Shown here: piece by piece, positions 35,327 to 47,685 of the stretch
Layout: each line of letters begins with the position of its first letter
How positions within the stretch are numbered: position 1 is the stretch's first letter
NCBI GenBank assembly: GCA_905183005.1
Contig: CAJJDO010000140.1
Location: 250,113-314,112, forward strand
Direction: 5' to 3'
Length of the DNA stretch: 64,000 nt
From: Paramecium pentaurelia
Lineage: Eukaryota; Ciliophora; Oligohymenophorea; Peniculida; Parameciidae
Notes under the pieces: model-generated
Database searches by the model: none
Seen by the model: the letters and a program-made list of their open reading frames with translations, nothing else
What the model was told of the DNA's origin: nothing
Position numbers and translations under genes: made by a program

Positions 35327-36127
35327 TCATTATTACTCTGCTATCATTTATTCTATTTTTTTTTTCTCTTCTTCAGTATCCTCATCTTGAATTTATTCTA
35401 CATTATCATCCATAAGACCATCAGATATTATATAATTATCATTAAAATAAATTTGTAGATCCTTCAAATTATTACACAATATTATTTTAGATTTTGTTTT
35501 CTCACTTAAGAATGGTTTTACAACAGTCATAATAGATTTAACTAAAAAATTAGGATATAGAATGAATAATTAATGTAATCTCTCTGCATAATTATCTTAT
35601 ACCAAAGTCACCATTTTCTTCATTATTGTAAACATTGATGAATCAAAATTCTTTGATGTAACACCTTCTCTATCCCAAATCACACTAATTTTACCAGTAC
35701 CAGCTTAATCAGCTTTCTGTATACCTTAATCAATCATATATAAAAAAAATCTTATTAATGTTTCAGGATTACTTTGACCAGGAAAATGTCTCTTTGCTTT
35801 CACAACTAAACATGGATTTCCTAATTTATCAGCTCCATTCCAAAATGCTTTTCTTAAACTTATTTCTTATTAAATTTCTTCAATCTTAATATCATCTGCT
35901 CTATATAATTTTCTCCATTCAACCCATCTTTTCCATTATTCAAATGCATCATTAATTTTCCATTCTCTAGCAATTAATAATCTAATTAAATGATCCTCAT
36001 TTGAGTATTTTTAAATTAAATCATCTCTTACTAATTTTGGTACTTCTACTTGAACCCTAAGTTATAATTATTTTAATTTATCTGGTTGATCTCCAGTTAA
36101 TATTATTTTATTTTTTGGTTAATCCAT
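35327..36127 (-). CDS. CRAL-TRIO (Sec14-like) lipid-transfer protein, 266 aa
   Basis: A single exon of 267 codons. The N-terminal CRAL-TRIO-N helices include HLIRLLIAREWKINDAFEQW and KRWVEWRKL. The lipid-binding domain has NPCLVVKAKRHFPGQ, FFLYMIDQGIQKADQAGTGK, ISVIWDREGV, DNYAERLHQLFILYPNFLVK and KTKSKIILCNNLKDLQIYFN, all in the usual order. An acidic tail ends the protein. Sec14-like proteins carry phosphoinositides or other hydrophobic ligands between membranes. The length fits the minimal family member. It is convergent with the TPR-like gene, 235 bases apart. Confidence 0.9.
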
Positions 36128-36207
36128 TGAGTTAATAGATTTATATTATATGTAATTAATTAATTAAAATCAAGGTTTATATTTAATAAAGATATAAAGT
36201 ATAGAAT

Positions 36208-37573
36208 TCAATTTCTGAAAGTGTTTTCTTCTGTTATAACTTAAAATTTCTAGAATGTATTTAAAATATTATCCAAATAGTATTTAGGTTTAATCTCACT
36301 TTAACTGTCATTCAAATGATAACTAAAAAATAATATAATAATAATAATTATACATATCATCTTTTGGAGAATTTGTAAAACCATTTGTTATAATATCTTC
36401 TTAAACTTCTTTTTTTTCACTAAATTTAGGGAGACTATCTTAATCATTTTTATATAGTAATGTTTATAAATTTTGAATTTCAAAGTGTTGATTAAGTATA
36501 GTTTTTTATTATAATTCAATTTATTTCTTTTGTATTTGAACAATTTGTTTTAATTTTGTTATTTCCTTTATATTATGTGTATTTAGATTATCAGTATAAA
36601 CTGTATTTAAATGTTTTTCATTTAATTAATTAAGATTACATTATACATTATCAAATTAATGATCTAATCTTTATTATTATTTATCAAGATGTTATAATTA
36701 AGATTAGAATGAATCCATATCATTTTATAATGAAAGTTTTCTATTTCTAATATCTTTATCAGCTCTATTGCTAATATTAGTATTTAATCTTTCAGATGAT
36801 TATTAATAAAATAATTCATTAACAAATTGATTTAATCCTGATATTTATTTTTATAAAGAATCTTCAGTTTATTAAAATTATTATCTTTATAAATCTATTT
36901 AATCTTTTAAATAATTAATTTAATCCTATTGATTGGCTTAAGTGATATTAGGTTGATTTTCTTTATCTATTTTTATTTTAGCATATGATCCCTATTTAAT
37001 AATATTTAATAATTATTAATTTTCAGATTTGTAAAACATTATTAATTTATCTTTTTTTGCAATTTAATTTTTAAGATCTAATAATTCATTACTATTATCA
37101 TTATTAGAATCTGAAAGTTATTAACACATTTTTTCTATTGTTTAATTTAATTATTAAACATCTTTTTCTAATTATGATATCGTAACTTATTAATTGGCAT
37201 TATGAAATTATAATTAGGATATATTTTTATTTAAATCCATAATAATTTATGATTTAAGTTGAATCTCATTTCTTATTTAAAATTCTTCTGTTTTGTTATT
37301 AATATAAATAGAAGAAACATTTTGAATAGAATCAATAATTTTAGTATTTTCAGTAGTTGATAAATGATTCATAGAGTTGTTTTTTGAATGTTTAATAGAT
37401 TCTATTTTATTTCCAGAAGTTTTCAATTTCTCATTCTTCTGAAATTATTTTGGTAAACTACATGCTTTGGATACCAATATTAGATTACTTTGTACCTTTT
37501 TCATTTATGATAGATCTTAAATTGTATTTGATGTTAGTGATTCTTATCTTTTGATAATTTTAGAGGGAATCAT
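36208..37573 (-). CDS. Coiled-coil protein, 444 aa
   Basis: One 31-nt intron near the 3' end (just after the codons for FTNSPKDDI) leaves exactly 445 codons. Without that intron a TGA would stop the frame at 36308-36310, but the downstream exon (YHLNDSQSEIKPKYYLDNIL and following) looks coding, so splicing is preferred. After a Ser/Lys-rich N-terminus (MIPSKIIKRQESLTS), residues about 100-410 are one long Gln/Asn/Leu coiled coil. There is no catalytic motif. It probably has a structural role in cytoskeleton or cilia; this is inference from composition. Confidence 0.72.
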
Positions 37574-37822
37574 TAACGATAATTTATATATTTTTAATAT
37601 AAATATATATATATGGTTGTAGATTATAGAGATAGATGACTATTAATTAAGTGGAATTGATTTTATTGATTGATAAATTATTTATTTATGAGAACTATAA
37701 GTAGACATAAAAGTAGTTAAAGGATTACATAATGTATATAATATATATAATTAAAAGGAATTCTTGATATAAATAATTTAATTATTTTTTTTAAACATTT
37801 TAAGCAAATTAGAAGTAACAAA

Positions 37823-40800
37823 ATGGACAACAAAGAAAATGAGCAATAAGATCTTTCAGTAGGTGTGTTATAAATAATGCATTTGTTCGCTATATATACC
37901 ATTATATATTAATTTTAATTCCTATTTTATCTTTAGTTTATAACCAATTAAATAAGAAAGATATTGGATTCAGACCCAAAAAATTAACAATATCAAGGGA
38001 TTTATAAGTATAAATATATTAAAATCATTTAGAGTTAAGCTTGTGATATTTGTGCAGTTGGATTTGAAAGCAGATATTAATAATAAGAAAGAGGTAAACA
38101 TAGAAAAATAATAGTTATAAAGGTATGACAATAATATCCTGTTATGGTTGTTAATTGAGTTGTCACTTGTATTGTTATGGTATTTCCACTGAAATAGAGT
38201 TGAATCCCAATTCTAATAATTAAGGATATTTTGCATGTGATAAATGCAAATATAGTCAAAAATAAGATCAAATATGCATTGTATGTAATCAAAAAGGTGG
38301 TTTGAAAAAAAGAATTAATGATACAAATGAATTTATTCATCCCCTTTGTGGATTACTATCTAAACATGTTGAATTAACATCATTTATGGAAATCAAATTC
38401 AAGAAATCTAATAATGTAATATAAATTCCTAAATAAATATGTTCTTATTGTAAATCATAAGGAGCCACAATTAAATGTTAATAATAAGAATGTAATACTT
38501 ATGCACATATATATTGTATTGTTAATTACATAGTAAGTTTTGGTGGTTATAATTTATAATACTCAGAAAATTCATAAAAATCAACAGGATGGGAAATCTA
38601 ATTTAATTATAAATAAATATTCTGTTCTGGTAATCTTGTTTAAGCAGGAAATGATAAAACTTAATTAAAAAATAAATCTTAAATTATCTTATAATAATTT
38701 ATGGAAATATAGAAAGTGGACAAATCAATTAATATAGACTAATTATATGATATGTATTAATAATAAGAAAAAATAGAAGAAGAAAAAGAGTATTTTATTT
38801 ATATTAAAATAGTTAATTGGTTGAATTCTATTGTTCTCCTCATTAGAATTAATAGATATATTGTTGTTGTTAATAATAATTAGCTAATGATTCTGAAGAA
38901 ATGGTTTAATGTGAAACCTGTATGGAATGGTATCATGATAAATGTTTACGTTAATATCAAGATGATTATGAAGAATAAAAAAATAAAGATCATTATTTCT
39001 GTCCTTTTTGTAATCAATGGAGCAATTATAGATTTGATCATATTCTTAAGTATGTTCCTGTTAATAATTTAAAATCTTTATTGCCACCTTTTTTAAAAAT
39101 GACATTCAATACTCTAATTATTTTAGGTATATATTGTGAAAGAAGTTTGACTGCTCAAATATAATCATGTAAATATTTAATAATTATTTATTAGATTCTG
39201 AATCTGAATACTCAATTATAGAAACCATATTAGGTAATTTACCATTCTATCAACCCTTATAATAATAATTATCATAAATTAAACAAAAATCTAATGTTAC
39301 TGATTTTATGAATTTCCTTTTTAAATAATAAATACCTTATAGAGATAATAATTAATGGATTATATTATCTTAATTAGATGAATCTAATCAAATAATCTAA
39401 TAAAACATTCTATATAATAATGCTTTGAAAGATAAATTAAATTAAGTTATTAATTTATTTAAAGATTTTGATGAATCCAAATTTTATATTGACTTACTAA
39501 ATAAATTGAATAATTTATAATCAGCATTTCAAATTATTACATCTAAAACTAAAATAACTAAAAAAACAATTTAAAATCAATTTAAATCAAATGAATTTTA
39601 AGAATTCATATATTTATAATAATAAGTTTAGGAATATAAACTAATTAAGAAAAGATTCATTAATAAGTTGTAAGAAGCTGAAGATAAATTCTGTGATTTT
39701 GAATAAATTATGAATGAAGAAGTCTAGGATTCTGAAGAAGAAGATGAAATAGAAGATGAATTAGAAGATTATGAAAAATTACAAAGTTATTTAGGTCTAT
39801 AAATGACTTAAATTAAAAATTACTAATAATTTTATAGTCTTACCTCTGAAACTAGAATCAAATTAAATTAAATTAAATTAAGTAAAGAATTTGTAGAAAA
39901 AACAATTTAAGATTTTAATGCCTTATTAATTTTAGTACCATGGGTTGAAATATTAAAATAAGAATTGTAAGAAGGATAATTAATTGTTTAATAATTAGAA
40001 AATACTAAATCAAATGAAGAAATATAAATATTATTAAGTAAGCTTGAAGAATTGCCATTTCATTATAAAGATTTTCCTGATTTGTATGAATTTGTATCTA
40101 AATATTAATTGTATGAAAGATATATGCAAGATTTAGAATTATAAGAAAAAGATGAAGATGAAAGTGAAATCTAAGTTACTAAAGATATTTAAATTAAGAT
40201 AACATAGGAACATCTTTAAATGTTAAAATAATTATCTATTGAGCTTAGAGCTCCAGAAAAAGATAAATAGATTTTGGAATAAGTTGAAAAATAATTAAAT
40301 GAGTTTAGATAAAAATTAAGAGGTATGATAGAATAAAAGAATTTAAATGAATAAATGAGAAAGAAATTTTAAGCTGAAATATAAATGAATAAGATTTATG
40401 ATGTACCTGAAATTTCTGAATTATAGAAAAGATTAGAATAATTTTAAGAGGTTGAAAAAATAAGAATTGCTAAATCTTAAACACTTTAATAATTAGAATA
40501 AGCATATGAAAAATCTAAAGAATTAAATTTTGATGAAAAGATTATTAATCAATTTGAATAAGAAATAACTAAATGTTTATAGAAGAAGAAAGAAATTAAA
40601 GTTTTATTAGAAAATGAAATATTTGAAACAGAATAATTAGAATAGGCTAAATAATTACTATAAGATATTTCTTAAAGTAAAATAATTTATGAAGAGAAAT
40701 AATAATTATAGAGTTTGAATAAAGCTTGCTAATTTATTTAATAATTATATGAATTTTATTAAAAATATAAATCTCCAGATTAAGAAATGGAAATTGAAGA

Positions 40801-43234
40801 TGATAAAAATCCAGATTTATAATTTAAAATTAATTAAGTTTGTAATCCTTTTTAAATTCTATTTAAAGATGATAATGAAAATATCATACTAGAATTAGAT
40901 AATATATTAAGTAAATAATCAATAATACTTGATAAAAGAATAAATATTGTATTAAATAATTACTAACATTTTCTTTGGTAAAAACAAGCTAAATTATTAT
41001 TATCTTTATGGGAATCTAAATAAGAAATACAATTATCATTAATTGATTAAGTACTATCTAAGACATTTACATTAGATGAAAATGATTAAGCAAAATTATT
41101 ATTATTTTCTGAGATGTTCTCTAATCAACACAAAATAGTATTTGCATTAGGTTCTTAGATTGGAAATTATCTATTTTAAGTGCCTCTTGTCTAAGATTTA
41201 GAAGGATGGTTTTATTTATATGGTTAAGTAACTCTTTGTATAAAAGGAGGAATCTGGGATTAAGTTAAAATATATAATGTATGGGTTACAATTATAAAGA
41301 AATATTTTGAAATAACAACAATTCCAGAATTTACATATGAAAGTTTAAAATTATTATAAGATGTTATTGTTATGTCACATATTCCTAAACAATCATTAAT
41401 ATGTGTAAGTTTGCTTTAAAAAATTGCTTGTTTTAATGCATTAGTTGATAAAATCAAAGATTATAATAATAGAAAATAGATATTCTTAGAGAAAAGGAAA
41501 TCAAAGTAAGATTTATAAAAATTCAAATAATGTTTTACAATTATTGAAGCAAGATTATTAGATTAAGAAATAAAAACATGTAATATAGCACATGAATTTA
41601 TTTCAAAGGAATTTTATTAAGATTTTTAAAATATTTATTAAATTCAAGAAGAATTTAAAAATTGTTCTTGTGAAGATATTTCTGCTCTTACATCTTTATA
41701 TTAAAGATTAATTTAATCATTTATTTAAGATTAATAATTAATGGATGATTTGAAGATTAACATATACCTATTAAAATTAAAAGAAATATTAAAAGGAAAT
41801 AAAACAGTTGAATTATAGAAAGCTAAAAAATAATATAATAGTCTAATATTATTATTACAATTTCGTAATTTATAAATTCCAGATTACATTATTGAATTGA
41901 ATAATTTATTAAATATAGCTGAAAAGATTTAAATTATAGCCAATAAGATTAAAAATAATCAATCTTATACTTTTGAAGAATTATAATAATCTATAAAAGA
42001 TATTGATAAAATATAAAATATAAATATAGAAAGATCATAAGATGTTGAAATTAGATATCATGAATGTCTCTAAATCTAAAATGAAATTCAAGAGATTTGT
42101 AAATCTCAAATTAAAACTAAGGAAGTTGTAGTTTAAAACATTTTAGAAAAATTGTAAAACTTACCATTACCAGAAGAGAAACAATTAGTTTAATCTTGGT
42201 TGAATTCATTTGAATAGCTTAAACAAAATTATTCTACATTAAGATAAACAATATCAAAATAGAAGACAAATCCTAATAGTAAAGAATTGACAGATTTGAT
42301 GAACAATTTTTAAAAGAAATATAAAGATATTATAATTGTATATCCTGATGCTGATCATTTTATTAGAGAATATTAAGAATTTAATAAAAAATTAGAATTT
42401 ATAGAGAATAATTTATAAACTGAATAAGCTTTTAATGATTTCCATGATTTACTTAGTATATTTAGATGGGGAGATTAATATGAAAGGGTCAAAATTGCTA
42501 TTTGGATTAAATAAGTCAATTAATTTAAAGAAAATCCTTAATAAAAATGGGGATTTGCTTCTTTTAGAAATATGTTAAATCAAGGTTATGATATAATTGA
42601 TTAAGCATTAATAAATAATTAAAAATTATCAATTGAAAAAATGAAAGTTCCATTAATATATTTAGAATAAATTATGACTAAATTAATTGATTCTGTAGCA
42701 AGTGGATCATGCTTAGATTCATGTGGTGATGGAAAAGTTGATGCTTCTCAACTTTAAATAGAACTTTAGCATATTACTCAACATGATAAATTAGAAAGAT
42801 TAAGAGAATTACAACCAAAAAAACCATTTGATGATATAAATTCATACTTTGATAGAAAATAAAGATAATAATAAATTAGAAAAAAGAATTTATAAAGAGA
42901 AGAAAAAGATGAATTAAATAATTAAGTTGATAGCATTAAAAAAGTGAAAAAGTAGTAAAATAATGAAACTGTTACTTAATAATTAAGAGATTAAAAGAAA
43001 AAAGAATTATTATCAGCTATTTAACGTAATCCTACTTTATCTTCATTGAAAAATTTGGCATTTTTTGAAAACAAAATTAAGATTTTTGAAAATTAAGAGT
43101 TTGGTACTTTCAATACAAATAAATCAAGTAATTTATATATTATATAATTTAGTGTATTTGGAGAGAATGACAGCACTTATTTAAACTTTTAAAGAATTGC
43201 AATAATTACCTAATTTCTCAAAAAGAATAGTTGA
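37823..43234 (+). CDS. Very large multi-PHD protein, KDM5/PLU-1-like architecture
   Basis: From ATG 37823 (MDNKENEQQ) a mostly open frame with short introns runs for over 5 kb. Zinc modules in order: a first PHD (CDICAVGFESRY, CYGCQLSCHLYCYG, CDKCKY), an extended PHD (ICIVCNQKGGL, HPLCGL, CSYCKSQGATIKCQQQEC, HIYC), and a later PHD (QIYCCCQQQ, VQCETCMEWYHDKCL, FCPFCNQW) after a 35-nt intron. About 1,300 aa of Gln/Lys/Glu-rich helical sequence follows and looks like the PLU-1 region of KDM5 histone demethylases, ending near WLNSFEQLKQNYSTL and SIFRWGDQYERVKIAIW. No JmjN/JmjC is visible. The frame runs to TGA 43232-43234, but a canonical 25-nt intron at 43128-43152 would instead splice it into the next gene. 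It is probably a nuclear chromatin reader. Confidence 0.7.
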
Positions 43235-43541
43235 AAAAGGATGCAATATTGAATAAGTTAATTATGCAGTCAAAAAATATGAAAGCAAGGCACTTTTATA
43301 AATAGAAGAAAAATTGATGTAAAGACCTAATGCATCATCATAACAATAATAATAGGATTATAATCCTTTAGCCCCAAATAAGAATAAAATTGTTGCTATC
43401 TAACCAGTAAATTAAAAAAATGCATAACCTATTGTTAAATAGGTTTAATCAAATCAATCTAACACTAAATTAACAAAAGAAGATGTTCTTAATTAAATTT
43501 TGAATGATTCTTATCCAAATATTAAACTATAATAACAAACC

Positions 43542-43594
<53 letters not shown>

Positions 43595-45109
43595 TTAATC
43601 ACAATCCAAACCATTATAATAATAATAACCATTTCTAAAATAATAATAATTATAACCCCAGTAGATAATATAATAATAAAAATAACATTAATAATAATAA
43701 TCTATTTATGATACTTTTTATTAGGATTAGAACAAATAAACATCTCAATATTAATCACAATAATCACTTTAATCATAATAATCATTATAATCATAACATT
43801 AATAATAATCTTAAAAATCTTTACTCTCTCCAAGTAGGTCTATTAGTAAAGGAGTCAATGAATCCATGTCATCTGACTTACCAGAATTAGAAATTTAAAA
43901 AATGGAAAATCCAAATAAACCCATTCTATATAATCCAGATGATGAAGAACCAGAATAAAAAGTGGTTATATAAAAAATTGAAGTATATTAATTAATTAAT
44001 TATTAGGTGGCTCCTCTTAACTTTGGAGATAAAATTTATAAAATAGGAAAGAGATATAGATTTAATATTAAAGATTAATAAATAACCTGTGAATTTTATA
44101 CTAATGCATAAGATAATAAATTAAAAGAATTTCCAAAGATTTCTAGTGAATTTAAACACCAAAAATATTAATAATAAGATACTTCTTTATAATAGATGGA
44201 AAGATTAGTTAATAAAAATATGTAAATTATTTTAGCAGGATGGGTAGTCCCAGAAAAATATAGTGATTTAGGAGATATTCAAAAATTTAGTGAAATGCTA
44301 AGAAAAGATTAATAATTTATGTAATTTCCTTTGGGTGATTCATTTTATACTGTTGTATATCTAATGCATTATGATTAATTGTAAAATTCATAATTGTTTA
44401 CAAATTTTAAGTTGTAAGAATTTGTGTCTGAAACACATTATTAAAGAAGGGATTCTGGAATTATTAAATATTGGGGAAATTTAGTATCAAAATTATGTTT
44501 TGTAATCACTATAAAATAGTAAACTGCAGCAATGATGTTGAGTAGTTTTACTCCTTTATAATATGATACAGCTAAGAATGTAATTAAGGTAATGATTTTT
44601 TGATAAATATTAGTCAAAAGAATTTTGCAAATGGGTCGAAGGTAAAATAAGTGAATAGAAAGCAAATAAAAAATAATAATAATAATAGCAGTAGTAATAA
44701 TAATAATAGCAGTAGTAATAATAGTAATAATTATAATAGTAATAGTAATAATAATAACAATAATAATAATAGTAACAACAATAATAGTAATAATTGTAAT
44801 AATAATAATTATAGTAATAATAATAGTAATAATAATAATAGCAATAATAATAATTGTAATTATAGCAGTAATAATAATAACAATAATAATTATAATAATT
44901 ATAAACAGAATTAGAACCTGTCACTTCAGAAGAAGAGAATAATGATAGTAATAATCAAAATGGTTAAGGTCATTTATTTGGTAGTGCAAATGGCGAGGTA
45001 ATGTATAAATTTTTAAAAGTAGGAAAATGGATATGAATAATTGGTTGCCTTGTTACAACAAGATAAATAAGTCATGGGGGAGCTATTTAAAAATAATAAT
45101 ATAGGATGA
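43167..45109 (+). CDS. Polyglutamine-rich protein, 622 aa (or C-terminus of PHD protein)
   Basis: From ATG 43167 (MTALIQTFKELQQLP), introns of 24, 25 and 25 nt leave exactly 623 codons. It contains two glutamine tracts: about 16 codons at 43542-43591 and about 77 codons at 44674-44904, mostly TAA/TAG with some CAA/CAG and a few Leu. Between them lies a globular segment with KIYKIGKRYRFNIKDQ, QIILAGWVVPEKYSD, SFYTVVYLMHY and IIKYWGNLVSKLCFVITI that I cannot assign; it loosely recalls a SPOC-type beta-barrel. Because a canonical intron (43128-43152) joins the upstream PHD frame to this one, the two may be one gene of about 2,300 aa. Confidence 0.65.
43542..43591 (+). repeat. (TAA)n microsatellite encoding polyglutamine
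   Basis: About 16 uninterrupted TAA units. In ciliate code each is Gln, in frame with the flanking coding sequence. Confidence 0.9.
44674..44904 (+). repeat. Imperfect TAA/TAG/CAG/CAA tract, about 77 glutamine-rich codons
   Basis: A 231-base trinucleotide tract with third- and first-base variation (TAA, TAG, CAA, CAG, occasional TTA/TTG). Mixed codons suggest an old, selected glutamine tract rather than recent slippage. Confidence 0.9.
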
Positions 45110-45161
45110 ATTTGAATATTTTATAGAAAATGAGATTATAATTAATTCGTTTTTAATATAA

Positions 45162-47657
45162 ATGTGTGTCGGTGACATATTAGGAATGTGTCTTGGTCCA
45201 ATAGCAACGTGTATCAAATATCTATGCGGTGCTCTAGGACTAGGATTGCTTTTTACAGCAGGAGCAGTTGGAATAGATTTGATGGCAGATTGGCCAATAA
45301 TTTTAATAATTCTTGCATCAATATTAGCATTAATATGGTGTATAATGGCATATTGTGGAGCATTATCAGAGAGAGATGATGAACCACAATATTTAGCAAA
45401 ATAATTTGAATTGATATGTGAAACCTAAGAAATAGTGAGATAATATGAAGTATTCAATCAAATAATAATAGGTAAGGCATAACTATGCAAGTGAATTGGC
45501 TGATGGATGCATTCAAATATCAAATACAATAATTGGAATGTTCTTTACTTAACTGATATACGCTCTAATCTTATTAATTTTGTTTCTGTTGGCAACTGTA
45601 TCAATATGTAAATATTTATGTAGATCTGGTTTATTCCTGTTGGAACTAAAGCAGGATTCATAGTAGGTTTATTTTTTGGATTTGTATCAATATCTATAAT
45701 TGCATGGACAGCATACACATTTGCAGGTAGATCAATATGCAAAATTGTATCAACTGCTATTTAAAATAAATGGGAATTATATGATTTCATGTATACTGTA
45801 GGTTTTGGCGTTGTTTTAATGTGCATAGCATCAATTTATTTCATTTTCTTAATATTATTCTTTTTGTTCAAAAGTTTATAAGGATTAAATAATGATAACA
45901 AACCATAAGATAAATTACAATTGATGGGCATATGCTGTTGTGGATATGCTTTAGGAATAATAGTTTGTGCATTTATATATAGAGAATCAACAAGTATTTT
46001 AGGAAGAAGTATATTTAATGCTATTGATGGTTTGGTGAAATGCGATAGAAATCTAAGTTTTAATAATCCTTATATATCCTCACCTACTAAACTATTATAT
46101 GTTATATCTAACATAATAAGTACATAAATAGTAAATCTGTTGGACACAGCAATATGTATAGCAGTATTAACAGTTGGTGGATTTGTAATATTTTCTAATT
46201 CAGAAGAAGTAGCCAAAGAAAATATTACATGGAAATCTTTATTAGCTCCAACATTATATTTTTGTGTAAATGTCTTCTGTGCAGTGATTGTTTAAACAAT
46301 GAAGAGCATGATTTGGGATAATGAAGTAGTGAGATTCACAAAATTGAATATCAGATAATAAGTTTTAATTACTCATTTAATGACATTATTTATTTTCTTT
46401 TTTATGCCAATGGTTACAATTCTAAAATAATTTTCATTGAAAGGAATTGAAGCACCTGAAACATTGGCTAAAGAAGATATTACTATAAGAAAAATTACCT
46501 ATTGTTGTATTTTGGGTCAATTAAGCAATTTAGTATTATTATCAATAGGAGAATGGATGACATCACATGGATGTTAACCAGTTAGAAATTTGGTATCAAA
46601 TATTAATTTATTAAGAGGCATTATCATCATCTGAGAGAATATTAACCTAATCATTTAATTATGCTACATTTCTCAGTGCTTCCGGATAAATCATCATTGT
46701 ATTAACCTTAGGAATAATAGCAACAGCTTCACATGCATTAGCTGGATATGCAGGAATCTTAGCAGCTGCTGCCGGATTCTTAATAAATGTTTTGATAATA
46801 ACTCCACTTTATTATATTGGATCTCTCTCTTAAGATGGAGCTAAATTATGTGTTGCATCCCATGTTACTTAAGTTGTATCTGAAAGATTTACCAAAATGG
46901 CATGGGCAGCTAGAAATTATATGATCTATTTAAAAATCACAAATGCTGGATCAGCCATATTATTAGCATTAACATTTCTTGGAGGTGCACTCTATTTATT
47001 TAAAGTCGACAATAATCCATTGATTGATTTTAATGGTATTTTTGGAATTCTCTTTGGAATTGGATTGGCATTCTTAATTAAGGGTATGACTATTGGATCT
47101 GTGATTTCAATATCTAGAATATTTGATCTTAATATTTATGAAAGTGGAATTGCAGCAGAGATCGCCAAAAGAAACACTCTCACATTAAATAGATATTTTG
47201 ATAGTAAACATTTACTTGCTATAATTTGGGTGTTCATTATTACTATTACTGACACAATACTATTATTTATTTTTGCATATTTCTTTGGTAAGAGAGGTAC
47301 CCCAGGATTTCTTTTAGGACATACAATAATTATACTATTTCTGATGTGTTATTCTATTATTAATGGTACGGCAATGAAACAAAGTCGTTATTATAATGAA
47401 GGTAGATATCAATTACTATTTAAAGTTGATGATAAATTATCAAAAAGAGGAAAAATTTATTAGTCCTGTGTTTAAGGAGATATGTTAGCTACTGTTGTTG
47501 AAGAAAGCACAGCAATTCCTCTTATTGTTTACTTATTATACAACATTATTCTTGTTACATGTGCGTATCCATATTTTGCAGGTGAAGGGTATTTATTTAT
47601 ATTATATACTTTAGAGATTTGTTTGTTGAAAAAGAAACAGAAACTAAGTTTTTCTGA
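45162..47657 (+). CDS. Membrane-pyrophosphatase (V-PPase) homologue lacking catalytic residues, 798 aa
   Basis: Introns of 22, 26, 25 and 26 nt leave exactly 799 codons, the usual length of an H+-pumping membrane pyrophosphatase. About 15 hydrophobic segments are visible, and several segments line up with V-PPase blocks in order: RSIFNAIDGLVKCDRNL (for the TKAADVGADLVGKVE region), GEWMTSHGCQPVRNL (EYYTS...PVR), AGYAGILAAAAGFLINVLI then ITPLYYIGSLSQDG (for DAYGP..DNAGG), ITNAGSAILLALT (AIGSAAL), and GDMLATVVEESTAIPL (for GDTVGDPFKDTSGP). Nearly all aspartate, asparagine and lysine residues that bind Mg and pyrophosphate are replaced. It is therefore probably a pseudo-pyrophosphatase with a transport, scaffold or regulatory role. 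Stop TGA is 47655-47657. Confidence 0.85.
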
Positions 47658-47685
47658 AAAATAATAAATAGAAAAAAAATCATAA

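Noticed and set aside
44610..44924. Minus-strand Tyr/Cys-rich ORF of about 100 aa
   Set aside because: Pure shadow of the TAA/TAG glutamine tract on the plus strand.
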